Assembly: GCA_021737905.1 (NCBI GenBank)
Contig: JAIPDA010000168.1
Span: forward strand, 1 to 5,070
DNA: 5,070 nucleotides
Direction: 5' to 3'
Source: Rhodoferax sp.
GTDB taxonomy: Bacteria > Pseudomonadota > Gammaproteobacteria > Burkholderiales > Burkholderiaceae_C
The translations under genes were made by a program, and so were the position numbers. Below the pieces are notes generated by a model. The model worked only from the letters and a program-made list of their open reading frames with translations, was not told the DNA's origin and did not search any database. Of the stretch, positions 1 through 5,070 are shown in pieces. Within the stretch, counting starts at the first letter, position 1, and every line of letters starts with the position of its first letter.

Positions 1-740
1 AAGGCGTTGCTGGCCAGCACTTCATTGCCGTTGGCAATGGCGCCCGGCGTCCAGAAATCATTCACGCGTCCGCCGGCTTCCTCAACCAGCAGCAAACCGG
101 CAGCCACGTCCCAGGAGTTGATGTGTGACTCTGCATAGGCTTCGGTGCGGCCCGCAGCCACATAAGCCAGGCCCAGCGTGCCTGAACCGGCCCGGCGTAC
201 CGCGCAGCCGGCTTCAACCCCGGAAGAAACCAATTTGAGGTAAGGCTCGGGCGCAGTCCGGTTAGACCAGCCGATTTCAAAAGTGGCCGCCGTCAGGGAA
301 GCCACACTGCTGACTCGGATGGGCGCGCCATTCAGACGGGCACCATGCCCACGTTCGGCCAGGAAAAGCTCGTCGTGCAAGGCATCGTAGACAGCGCCCA
401 CCATCACGCGCCCGTTCTCCAGAAAGCCAAGCGAAATGCAACAGTGCGGAATCTGCCGGGCAAAGTTGGCCGTGCCATCAATCGGGTCCACAATCCACAA
501 CCGCGGCGCTTCGGTCACGCCGCCCGTTTCCTCGCCCATCACGGCGTCTTCAGGGAAATGCCTCGCAATGGCTTGTTTGACATAAGCCTCCACCGCGCCG
601 TCTGTAGCGGTCAGATAGTCCTGACGGCCTTTGAGCGAATAAGCCGGCCGTTGCGGGTCGTGAAAAGCTGTTCGGATCATGGCGCCGGCAGCGCGCACAA
701 CTTCTTGGGCAACGCGTGAAACTTCTAGGAGGGTGGTCAT
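1..740 (-). CDS. Inositol monophosphatase family phosphatase (3' end outside window)
   Basis: This is a Mg-dependent phosphatase of the IMPase/FIG fold (inositol monophosphatase, CysQ and HisN-like histidinol phosphatases). About 246 codons are visible. Reading from the ATG at 740-738, the family motifs appear in order: the metal-binding Glu in GEETGG (E70/E71), the DPIDGT motif inside WIVDPIDGTANF (D85, D88, T90), and the C-terminal WDVAAG motif (W210, D211), whose Asp is the third metal ligand. All catalytic positions are intact, and little beyond the C-terminal end should be missing. The N-terminal helix (LLEVSRVAQEVVRAAG) is typical of the family. An in-frame stop (TGA) lies just upstream, so ATG740 or a TTG five codons earlier are the only nearby starts. 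No good Shine-Dalgarno is seen. The protein should be cytoplasmic. The exact substrate (inositol-1-phosphate, histidinol phosphate, PAP or another) cannot be told from these motifs. The gene is divergent from the two-component operon. Confidence 0.93.
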   Translation of the reverse strand, partial: MTTLLEVSRVAQEVVRAAGAMIRTAFHDPQRPAYSLKGRQDYLTATDGAVEAYVKQAIARHFPEDAVMGEETGGVTEAPRLWIVDPIDGTANFARQIPHCCISLGFLENGRVMVGAVYDALHDELFLAERGHGARLNGAPIRVSSVASLTAATFEIGWSNRTAPEPYLKLVSSGVEAGCAVRRAGSGTLGLAYVAAGRTEAYAESHINSWDVAAGLLLVEEAGGRVNDFWTPGAIANGNEVLASNA

Positions 741-880
741 CGTACAGACAGTCAATGTGAGTCAACAAGTCTTTGAAGTTAACATAAAGCTGCTAACGAT
801 TTAGACAGGTGAACCCTAGCGATGCAGTCGAAAAAAATTTCTAAATCACGCACTGCGGCAATGCCATGCAAAATAACTGC
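741..880. promoter_or_regulatory. Divergent intergenic region with short repeats
   Basis: This 140-base spacer must hold the promoters of the minus-strand phosphatase gene and the plus-strand regulator gene. Visible elements are a 10-base-period direct repeat AGTCAA (750-755 and 760-765), an AAAGCTGCTAAC stretch (786-797) resembling one upstream of the Cys-repeat gene, and an 8-base perfect inverted repeat GATTTAGA (798-805)/TCTAAATC (840-847). OmpR-family regulators bind direct repeats of about one helical turn and often autoregulate, so an operator here is plausible. I cannot pick a convincing sigma-70 promoter on either strand: TTGAAG (773-778) with TAACGA (794-799) has a 15-base spacer and a poor -10. 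Confidence 0.45.
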
Positions 881-1564
881 ATGAATATCCTGCTCATTGA
901 AGATGAACAACGCATCGCTGACTTCATTGTCACGGGCTTCGAATCTGCCGGTTTCGTGGTTCATCACGAAATTGATGGTTTCAGAGGACTGAATACCGCG
1001 CTGATCAAAAATTTCGATGCCCTTGTGCTGGATGTGACCCTGCCCATGATGGACGGGTTTCAGATCTTGACCGAAATAAGGCGCAAGGGACTGAGCACGC
1101 CGGTGATCCTGCTGACAGCCAAAACCGACCTGGCAGACCGCCTGAGCGGATTTGAGCTCGGTGCTGACGACTTTTTAGTCAAGCCCTTCTTTATCGAGGA
1201 GCTGCTTGTCCGCGTCAAAATAATGATCGCCAGAAAATCGGGCAGCGATGCCAGCACCATTTCACAAAGCGGCATCACACTCGATCGTTTTAGCCGGGTG
1301 GCCAAATGGGGTATGCGCAGCAGTGTATTGACACAGCGGGAGTACGTGCTGCTGGAGTGCCTGTTGTTGTCGCCGGGTCAGATTTTCTCCAGGCAGCAAA
1401 TCCTCAAGCAAGTCTGGAATGTTGATTTCGACCCCGGCACCAATGTGGTGGACGTCTGCATTCAAAGACTTCGCAAAAAGCTGTCCAACCCCGACCCGGA
1501 TGCGCTTGAAGTTTTTCCCATTGAGACCATCCGGGGCGTAGGCTACCGGCTCAACAACCCTTAA
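881..1564 (+). CDS. OmpR/PhoB-family two-component response regulator
   Basis: A DNA-binding response regulator of 227 residues, the usual length for the family. The receiver domain covers about residues 1-118: acidic pocket E7/D8, phospho-acceptor D51 (LVLDVTLPMMDG), switch T79 (ILLTAK) and the conserved K101-P102 after GADDFLVKPF. The C-terminal winged-helix domain spans about 130-225, with LTQREYVLLECLL, the recognition-helix region VVDVCIQRLRKKL and the closing wing IRGVGYRL. Phosphorylation by the neighbouring kinase should drive dimerisation and promoter binding. I place the start at ATG881 because MNILLIEDEQ matches the normal family N-terminus. An in-frame ATG at 866 would add five residues (MQNNC). 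Neither start has a clear Shine-Dalgarno. The kinase gene begins 5 bases after the stop, so the two are surely one operon. Subfamily and regulon cannot be assigned from sequence alone; the arrangement resembles QseBC-, PmrAB- or CusRS-type pairs. Confidence 0.95.
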   Translation: MNILLIEDEQRIADFIVTGFESAGFVVHHEIDGFRGLNTALIKNFDALVLDVTLPMMDGFQILTEIRRKGLSTPVILLTAKTDLADRLSGFELGADDFLVKPFFIEELLVRVKIMIARKSGSDASTISQSGITLDRFSRVAKWGMRSSVLTQREYVLLECLLLSPGQIFSRQQILKQVWNVDFDPGTNVVDVCIQRLRKKLSNPDPDALEVFPIETIRGVGYRLNNP

Positions 1565-1569
1565 ACACC

Positions 1570-2970
1570 ATGCGCCGTTCTTTTCGAATGCATGTTTTTC
1601 TGGCTGTGGCGCTGTGCGTTGTGGCCTTCAGCGGGGCCTCAAGGCTGCTGGTGGCCAACTCGGCGTTTGAGCCCTTGCATGGTCATTTCAGTCAAGTGCT
1701 GGCCCGCCACGCGGCGCGTGAACTGCGGGCTGCCCCGGGCCCGCTCAATACCGAGCAGATCAAAAGCCACCTGGAAAAATCCCTGGACGACCTGCGGCCC
1801 GGTGAAATGCTGGTCTGGGCAGACAAGGGTGCGGCAGCCACAGACGCTGCAAAAGCCTTGGCTCTGAAGCTGGCAGCCGCAGCCCCCGTCTGGACACCGT
1901 TGGATGGACAAAGCACGGCTCAGCCCTTTGAAATGACCGATCTCCAGGCCGATACGCAGGACTGGCGCATTCTGCGGACTCCGCACCCTCAAGGCCAGTT
2001 TTATGTGGCTGTTGAAAAAAATGTATTGGCCAGGTCAGCAGAAGGTATCTTGCAAACCCGCGACGGCATCTTGCGCAACCTTTGGCCCATGCTGCTGGGC
2101 TTCATTGTGTTGGTCACGATGGTGTTGACGAGAGCTGCGCTGAAACCTGTTCAAACGCTGCAAAATGCTTTTTCAGTTATTGACATCAAGAACCCCAGCG
2201 CGCACATCTCCCCTGACAAGCATTACCGTGAATTTGCCGGTTTCATTGGCTACTTCAACGCGCTGATTGACCGTTTAAGGGGGAACTACGCGCTGGCGGC
2301 CCGGTTTTCTAGCGATGCCGCCCACGAACTGCGCACACCACTGACCATCATCCGGGGCTACCTGCACCGGCTGGTGAACCAGGCTCCCGACAGATCGGAG
2401 TTGCAAATTCAGCTGTCGCTGGTGGCTGAAGAAGTTGAGCGGCTCATTTCAATTTCAAACAAGTTGCTGGTGCTTTCTCAAGCCGATGCCGGGCGGGTGA
2501 GTCTGGAAATGCAGCCCATCAAGCTCAACGACATGGTCGGTGAGATGGTTGATGACCTCAAAGCCCAGCATCAGGACCTGACTTTTTCAATGGACATGCC
2601 CAGCGGCATCACATTCCAGGGCGATAACGAACTCATCTGGCAACTCACCAGCAATTTGTTTGGCAATGCTGTGAAGTACAACCGGCCCCAAGGCCAGGTT
2701 CAATTCAAAGCGCGAATAAGCGATAACAAGCTCGTGTTCAGCCTTAGCAACACCACGCATTTGTCTACATCGGGCCTGGACGATCGCATTTTTGAGCGCT
2801 TTTACAGGTTCCGTGAAACCGACAAAAAGGAGTTCACGCAGGTTTCCGGCTCAGGCCTGGGCTTGAGTTTGTGCCGTGAAATTGTCACTGCACACGGGGG
2901 CACCCTGAAAATGCATGTCGAAGATGACAGTTGGGTGACATTCAAGTGCACCCTTCCCTGCGGCGACTGA
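1570..2970 (+). CDS. Membrane sensor histidine kinase, partner of the upstream regulator
   Basis: A 466-residue inner-membrane sensor kinase. Order of parts: TM1 about 8-28; a periplasmic sensor region of about 140 residues (30-170) with no motif I recognise; TM2 about 171-188; a HAMP-like linker starting RAALKPVQTL (188-240); a HisKA domain with H-box SSDAAHELRTPLT, phospho-acceptor H252; and an HATPase_c domain with N-box NLFGNAVKY (N366), F-box IFERFYRF (407-414) and G2 box GSGLGL (427-432). The G1 box is degenerate: where DxGxG is expected the protein reads SNTTHLSTSG (392-402), so the usual adenine-contacting Asp appears to be Asn. CusS-type kinases are known to carry an SNPG sequence there, so activity is not excluded. 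Start ATG1570 lies 5 bases after the regulator stop, with no strong ribosome site, which suggests translational coupling. ATG1588 (M7) is an alternative but would remove the basic residues before TM1. The signal is unknown; the periplasmic region has no His/Met/Cys cluster to suggest a metal sensor. Confidence 0.95.
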   Translation: MRRSFRMHVFLAVALCVVAFSGASRLLVANSAFEPLHGHFSQVLARHAARELRAAPGPLNTEQIKSHLEKSLDDLRPGEMLVWADKGAAATDAAKALALKLAAAAPVWTPLDGQSTAQPFEMTDLQADTQDWRILRTPHPQGQFYVAVEKNVLARSAEGILQTRDGILRNLWPMLLGFIVLVTMVLTRAALKPVQTLQNAFSVIDIKNPSAHISPDKHYREFAGFIGYFNALIDRLRGNYALAARFSSDAAHELRTPLTIIRGYLHRLVNQAPDRSELQIQLSLVAEEVERLISISNKLLVLSQADAGRVSLEMQPIKLNDMVGEMVDDLKAQHQDLTFSMDMPSGITFQGDNELIWQLTSNLFGNAVKYNRPQGQVQFKARISDNKLVFSLSNTTHLSTSGLDDRIFERFYRFRETDKKEFTQVSGSGLGLSLCREIVTAHGGTLKMHVEDDSWVTFKCTLPCGD

Positions 2971-3069
2971 CTAGATTACAAAGCTGTAACAAATCATTAC
3001 GGTTTGCAAGCAATTAAAACGCCTGAAAGCCCAGATTCATAGCATTACCCAACTTCTAGAGGTTGAGTT
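2971..3069 (+). promoter_or_regulatory. Putative regulatory region of the Cys-repeat gene
   Basis: This spacer has no terminator, so the next gene could be read from the kinase operon, from its own promoter, or both. It is AT-rich compared with the flanking genes. It contains a perfect interrupted palindrome TTACA-AAGC-TGTAA (2976-2989). TTAC/TAAC-type half sites start at 2976, 2987 and 2997, that is 11 and 10 bases apart, the spacing expected of tandem OmpR-family binding sites. The core ACAAAGCTGTAAC resembles a segment upstream of the regulator gene. A binding site for the neighbouring regulator is inference. No convincing -35/-10 pair was identified. Confidence 0.4.
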
Positions 3070-3354
3070 ATGCGTTTTTCACTTTTCAACTTATTTTTTG
3101 CCTTGACCTTGCTCGCGCCCTCGCTGAGCCAAGCCCAAGACGGTGGCTGCGAGAAAATTGCGGACAAAGACCAGCAGGTTATCTGCATGGCTTCGAGCAA
3201 AAAAGAAATCAAAATCTGTGATGGCATGTCGTCCACCAACGGCGTGTTTTTTTGCCAGGCCGTTTCAACGGGCAACTCCTACCCTTGCGAAAAAATCGCC
3301 GGCAACCGCTCACACTGCCTGGCCTTGGTACGGGATAAGCAGCGCAGAGACTAA
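3070..3354 (+). CDS. Small exported protein with three Cys-pair repeats
   Basis: A 94-residue hypothetical protein. Residues 1-22 form a clear Sec signal peptide: MRF, a hydrophobic core (LFNLFFALTLLAP), then SLSQAQ, with cleavage likely near 22-24. The mature part is about 71 residues with six cysteines at 27, 39, 50, 62, 73 and 83. The first Cys of each pair recurs exactly every 23 residues (27, 50, 73). Units 1 and 3 share CEKIA, and each unit ends C-x-A (CMA, CQA, CLA), so the protein is three tandem units of the form C-[ED]-x-[IM]-x(7-9)-C-x-A. In the periplasm the pairs would probably form disulfides; metal binding is an alternative. From memory, short repeats of the type CxxIxDxxxRxxC occur in uncharacterised proteobacterial proteins. 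The start is supported by AGAGG (3058-3062), 7 bases before ATG. The location just after the two-component genes makes it a candidate target. Function unknown. Confidence 0.85.
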   Translation: MRFSLFNLFFALTLLAPSLSQAQDGGCEKIADKDQQVICMASSKKEIKICDGMSSTNGVFFCQAVSTGNSYPCEKIAGNRSHCLALVRDKQRRD

Positions 3355-3381
3355 AGGTTTCTTGAGGATTTATGGAAAATT

Positions 3382-3409
3382 AAAAAATGCGCCGTAAGGC
3401 GCGTTTTTT
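3382..3409 (+). terminator. Strong intrinsic terminator after the Cys-repeat gene
   Basis: A GCGCC stem (3389-3393), GTAA loop (3394-3397) and GGCGC (3398-3402) are followed by six T (3404-3409). The six A at 3382-3387 can pair with the T tract and T3388 with G3403 as a wobble, giving a 12-pair hairpin with a tetraloop. Because A and T tracts flank the stem symmetrically it could work in both directions. It lies 27 bases after the stop of the Cys-repeat gene and separates that unit from the PsiE-like gene. Confidence 0.9.
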
Positions 3410-3511
3410 CTTTCTGGCCGGCCAAACCTAAGTTCGCATAACGACCCTGCTACCTATCCATTGGTCGTGTTTGGTAACATTGAATTCAAACCACAGAGGC
3501 AGGAGAGTTCG
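3410..3511 (+). promoter_or_regulatory. Upstream region and ribosome site of the PsiE-like gene
   Basis: Because a strong terminator precedes it, this stretch should hold the promoter for the PsiE-like gene. The only firm element is the ribosome-binding site AGGAGAG (3501-3507), 6 bases (counting from AGGAG) before ATG3512; this decides the start over an upstream in-frame GTG/ATG reading. An 8-base palindrome GGCCGGCC lies at 3416-3423. I see no convincing -35/-10 pair and no recognisable Pho box. Confidence 0.5.
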
Positions 3512-3871
3512 ATGTTGATCAAACGTATTATTGACGTGACTGAAAAGTGTTTTCTGGTCACTATCGCCATCTTTACGGTGGGCGCCATGGTGCAGGAAGT
3601 CATCATACTGATCGAACAGCGCAGCGTTGCGCTGAAGGATCTGCTGCTGATGTTCATTTATGCCGAAGTTTTGGGCATGCTTGGCGCGTTTTACAGCAGC
3701 CACCGGATTCCAATCACCATTCCTTTGTTCATTGCCATGACGGCCTTGAGCCGTCTCATCATCCTCCAGGGCAAAGACGGGGACCCGTCTATACTTTTGT
3801 ACGAAAGTGGCTCTATTTTGTTGATTGCGGTGGCCTGCTGGGTGATCAGCAATTTGCGCAATCGAGATTGA
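3512..3871 (+). CDS. PsiE-like (phosphate-starvation-inducible) family membrane protein
   Basis: A 119-residue inner-membrane protein with four predicted hydrophobic helices at about 13-34, 42-61, 66-86 and 93-113. Its central block, FIYAEVLGMLGAFYSSHRIPITIPLFIAMTALSRLII (residues 48-84), carries the hallmarks of the PsiE family: an acidic residue followed by LG in helix 2, a short HRIP connector, and a third helix ending in an Arg. The biochemical role of PsiE proteins is unknown; the name comes from induction by phosphate starvation in E. coli. The start is ATG3512 because AGGAGAG precedes it. The open frame extends upstream to an ATG at 3461, but those 17 residues (MVVFGNIEFKPQ...) are hydrophilic and unlike the family. 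The protein is slightly shorter than E. coli PsiE. It is followed after 95 bases by the CBS gene on the same strand. Confidence 0.85.
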   Translation: MLIKRIIDVTEKCFLVTIAIFTVGAMVQEVIILIEQRSVALKDLLLMFIYAEVLGMLGAFYSSHRIPITIPLFIAMTALSRLIILQGKDGDPSILLYESGSILLIAVACWVISNLRNRD

Positions 3872-3966
3872 TTTCGGGCTATTTTTCAAATTCAGGCAAG
3901 GCCTGCGTTCATTCCAAGCGCATGCAAAAAAATTCATAAACAACAGTATTTTCATCAGGCGTCCCA

Positions 3967-4410
3967 ATGACCACCGTCAAAACATGCTTAGCTCAAAAGC
4001 CACAACCTGTCGTCACCATCAGCGTCGGGCCTGAAGAAAAAGTGGTCCTTGCCCTGCAACTGATGCGCGATAAAAGAGTTCGGGCGATCCTGGTCATCAA
4101 AGACGATAAGTTGCTGGGCATCCTCACCCAGGGCGACTGCGCCATCAAGGTGCTCTTGCCTGGCCTGGATGCCAAGCAAGTGCTGGTCAAAGATGTCATG
4201 ACGGTCGACCCGATCACGGTCAAGCTTCAGGACCCCATCGAGGCCTGCACGGGCTTGATGGCCTCACGCAATTTTCGCCACCTGCCCGTCGTAGAAGCAG
4301 GGCGGGTCGTCGGCGTGATATCCATTGGTGATGTCGTCAAAGACAGCATTCGCCAAATGGGCCAGCAAATCGGCTTTTTAGAGACCTACATCAAAGGCCA
4401 CAGCGCTTAA
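3967..4410 (+). CDS. Stand-alone CBS-domain-pair protein
   Basis: A 147-residue cytoplasmic protein made almost entirely of a tandem CBS pair (Bateman module). CBS1 is about residues 14-62 (VVTISVGPEEKVVLALQLM ... LLGILTQGD) and CBS2 about 78-127 (VMTVDPITVKLQDPIEACTGLM ... RVVGVISIGDVV). Both repeats end in the G-h-h-[TS]-x-x-D signature that contacts the ribose of adenine nucleotides, at GILTQGD and GVISIGD. The C-terminus, GFLETYIKG, is the usual tail of this small family. Such proteins bind AMP, ATP, NAD or related ligands and act as regulatory subunits or energy sensors; the partner is not evident here. The family commonly has a SERDYARK-type sequence at the end of CBS1, and here it is TQGDCAIKV, a mild divergence. 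A weak AGG (3957-3959) lies 7 bases before ATG3967. The 95-base gap from the PsiE-like gene may contain its own promoter, but I cannot point to one. Confidence 0.93.
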   Translation: MTTVKTCLAQKPQPVVTISVGPEEKVVLALQLMRDKRVRAILVIKDDKLLGILTQGDCAIKVLLPGLDAKQVLVKDVMTVDPITVKLQDPIEACTGLMASRNFRHLPVVEAGRVVGVISIGDVVKDSIRQMGQQIGFLETYIKGHSA

Positions 4411-4469
4411 GAGATTTACCTGCGCCTCTGATGGGTTGTAGCCCATTGGCTTACCCTCCCCCACTACCT

Positions 4470-4673
4470 ATGACCGAAGACTCTCGCTGCTGCGGAAGCG
4501 GCACCTGCATCATTAGCGCCGAAGGCCTCTGCTGGTGTGGTCAGCAATGGGATGGCGAAAAAATGTGCCGCCTGCCTTTGGCCGAAAGCCCCAGCCCAAG
4601 TGGCAAAAATGTTCAACCGGCGACTTCCCTAACGCCTCAAGTGACAAGCCGCAACACGCCGGACAGGACTTGA
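4470..4673 (+). CDS. Small cysteine-rich hypothetical protein
   Basis: A 67-residue protein with six cysteines in its first 33 residues (C7, C8, C13, C21, C23, C33), spaced CC-x4-C-x7-C-x-C-x9-C. The block CCGSGTCIISAEGLCWCGQQWDGEKMC is compact and looks like a metal-binding (Zn or Fe-S) or disulfide-bonded mini-domain. The rest (about 36-67) is Ser/Pro/Thr-rich and probably disordered. No signal peptide or membrane helix is seen, so the Cys-rich part may well be cytoplasmic. From memory, similar short proteins occur in Burkholderiales, function unknown. I choose ATG4470 because the Cys block follows directly; an in-frame ATG at 4431 would add 13 residues (MGCSPLAYPPPLP) that look non-genic. 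Neither start has a good Shine-Dalgarno. Its TGA stop (4671-4673) overlaps the TTG start of the next gene. Confidence 0.7.
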   Translation: MTEDSRCCGSGTCIISAEGLCWCGQQWDGEKMCRLPLAESPSPSGKNVQPATSLTPQVTSRNTPDRT

Positions 4674-5070
4674 AACGCCACGTTGCCGCTACTTTGCTTG
4701 TGCTGACCACACTTGGCGTGATCAACGCTCACGTGGATATTGAAGCGCAGGACGGCCGCTACTTTGGCGTTTGGCAAGAAAAAAAGCACGACGTGATCGG
4801 CTGGTTAGCGGATCACAACAACCAACTCTGGCGTGATTGCAGCGATGTACAGCAACTGAGCCATACCAGTCCGGCTGCCGGACAGGTATTGAGCCTCATC
4901 GCGGAGTTCAGCCCGCCCGACTCGCGCAATGCCAAGCTTGTCAGTTTGCTGCAGCAAGGCGAATGGCTGCTGGCAGAGCTGGCCTTTGCGCAGCTCAACC
5001 CCGCTGTTGTCGTGCTGCAGGCCGGGCCTTCGGGCATGCGGATACCTGAGCGCGCTGTGTGGAGTGGCAG
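4670..5070 (+). CDS. Probable exported or membrane-anchored protein, 5' part only, TTG start
   Basis: An open frame of 133 codons runs to the right edge without a stop. Read from TTG4670 it begins MKRHVAATLLVLTTLGVINA: basic residues then a hydrophobic stretch (5-18) ending in INA at residue 20, which fits a signal peptide or N-terminal anchor. The following 110 residues are soluble in character, with patches such as DGRYFGVWQEKKHDVIGWLADH (about 28-49) and a largely helical Leu/Gln/Ala-rich middle. I recognise no domain. The TTG overlaps the TGA of the Cys-rich gene (TTGA), a common sign of translational coupling; GGA (4661-4663) lies 6 bases upstream. The frame is also open back to ATG4547, which would add 41 residues lying inside the Cys-rich gene and is less likely because it buries the signal sequence. 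Codon use is normal, so I take this as a real gene. Confidence 0.7.
   Translation, partial: MKRHVAATLLVLTTLGVINAHVDIEAQDGRYFGVWQEKKHDVIGWLADHNNQLWRDCSDVQQLSHTSPAAGQVLSLIAEFSPPDSRNAKLVSLLQQGEWLLAELAFAQLNPAVVVLQAGPSGMRIPERAVWSG

Noticed and set aside
345..719. Plus-strand open frame of 124 codons
   Set aside because: It is antisense to the intact inositol-monophosphatase gene, whose family motifs are on the minus strand, and its translation has no recognisable features.
727..804. Perfect AGGAGG on the plus strand followed by a 23-codon GTG frame (733-804)
   Set aside because: The GTG at 733 touches the AGGAGG and the next GTG (757) is about 24 bases away, so spacing is wrong for both. The AGGAGG is explained by the Leu-Leu codons at the start of the minus-strand phosphatase.
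3893..3905. Small hairpin CAGGC-AAG-GCCTG after the PsiE-like gene
   Set aside because: It has only five pairs, a three-base loop and no T tract, so it is not supported as a terminator.
3428..3967. Minus-strand open frame of 179 codons opposite the PsiE-like gene
   Set aside because: It is hydrophilic and low in family features, while the plus strand shows the PsiE signature, membrane helices and a good ribosome site.
4431..4446. Hairpin ATGGG/CCCAT after the CBS gene
   Set aside because: It is a five- to six-pair stem with a small loop and no following T tract. It also contains the alternative ATG4431, which I reject as the Cys-rich gene start.
4837..5049. Plus-strand open frame of 70 codons near the right edge
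   Set aside because: It lies in another frame inside the TTG-start gene, which has a signal-like N-terminus and a longer open frame; this one looks like a GC-rich shadow.
1..5070. Mobile elements, CRISPR arrays, tRNA or rRNA genes, toxin-antitoxin or defence genes
   Set aside because: No transposase, terminal repeats, regular repeat-spacer pattern, clover-leaf sequence or defence-type domain was found on either strand.

Overview
The window reads as ordinary chromosomal DNA from a betaproteobacterium, most likely a Burkholderiales member of the Comamonadaceae type (Polaromonas/Rhodoferax-like). This rests on moderate-to-high GC coding sequence, the style of the CBS-pair, PsiE-like and inositol-monophosphatase proteins, and a small CCGSGTC cysteine-rich protein that I recall from that group. 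The assignment is inference, not a database result.

Layout. A minus-strand inositol-monophosphatase-family gene (1-740, its C-terminal end outside the window) is divergent from a plus-strand two-component pair: an OmpR/PhoB-type response regulator (881-1564) and, 5 bases later, a membrane histidine kinase (1570-2970). The 140-base divergent spacer carries several short repeats. A 99-base spacer after the kinase leads to a small exported protein (3070-3354) built from three Cys-pair units, closed by a strong intrinsic terminator (3382-3409). Then come a four-helix PsiE-like membrane protein (3512-3871), a stand-alone CBS-domain-pair protein (3967-4410), a 67-residue cysteine-rich protein (4470-4673), and a gene that starts at a TTG overlapping the previous stop codon and runs off the right edge (4670-5070). 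The last gene encodes a probable exported or membrane-anchored protein of unknown function.

How they may work together. The regulator and kinase are a standard phosphorelay, and no transporter or efflux gene next to them reveals the signal. The clearest candidate target is the adjacent Cys-repeat protein. Its upstream spacer holds an AAAGCTG(n)TAAC element that also occurs upstream of the regulator gene, about 80 bases before the start codon in both cases. The terminator ends this unit. The PsiE-like, CBS, Cys-rich and terminal genes look like separate housekeeping or stress-associated genes, of which only the last two are clearly coupled.

I see no mobile element, CRISPR array, rRNA, tRNA or phage feature. 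The least-described parts are the Cys-repeat secreted protein with its possible link to the two-component system, and the pair at the right edge. Neither is strong evidence of a new system.
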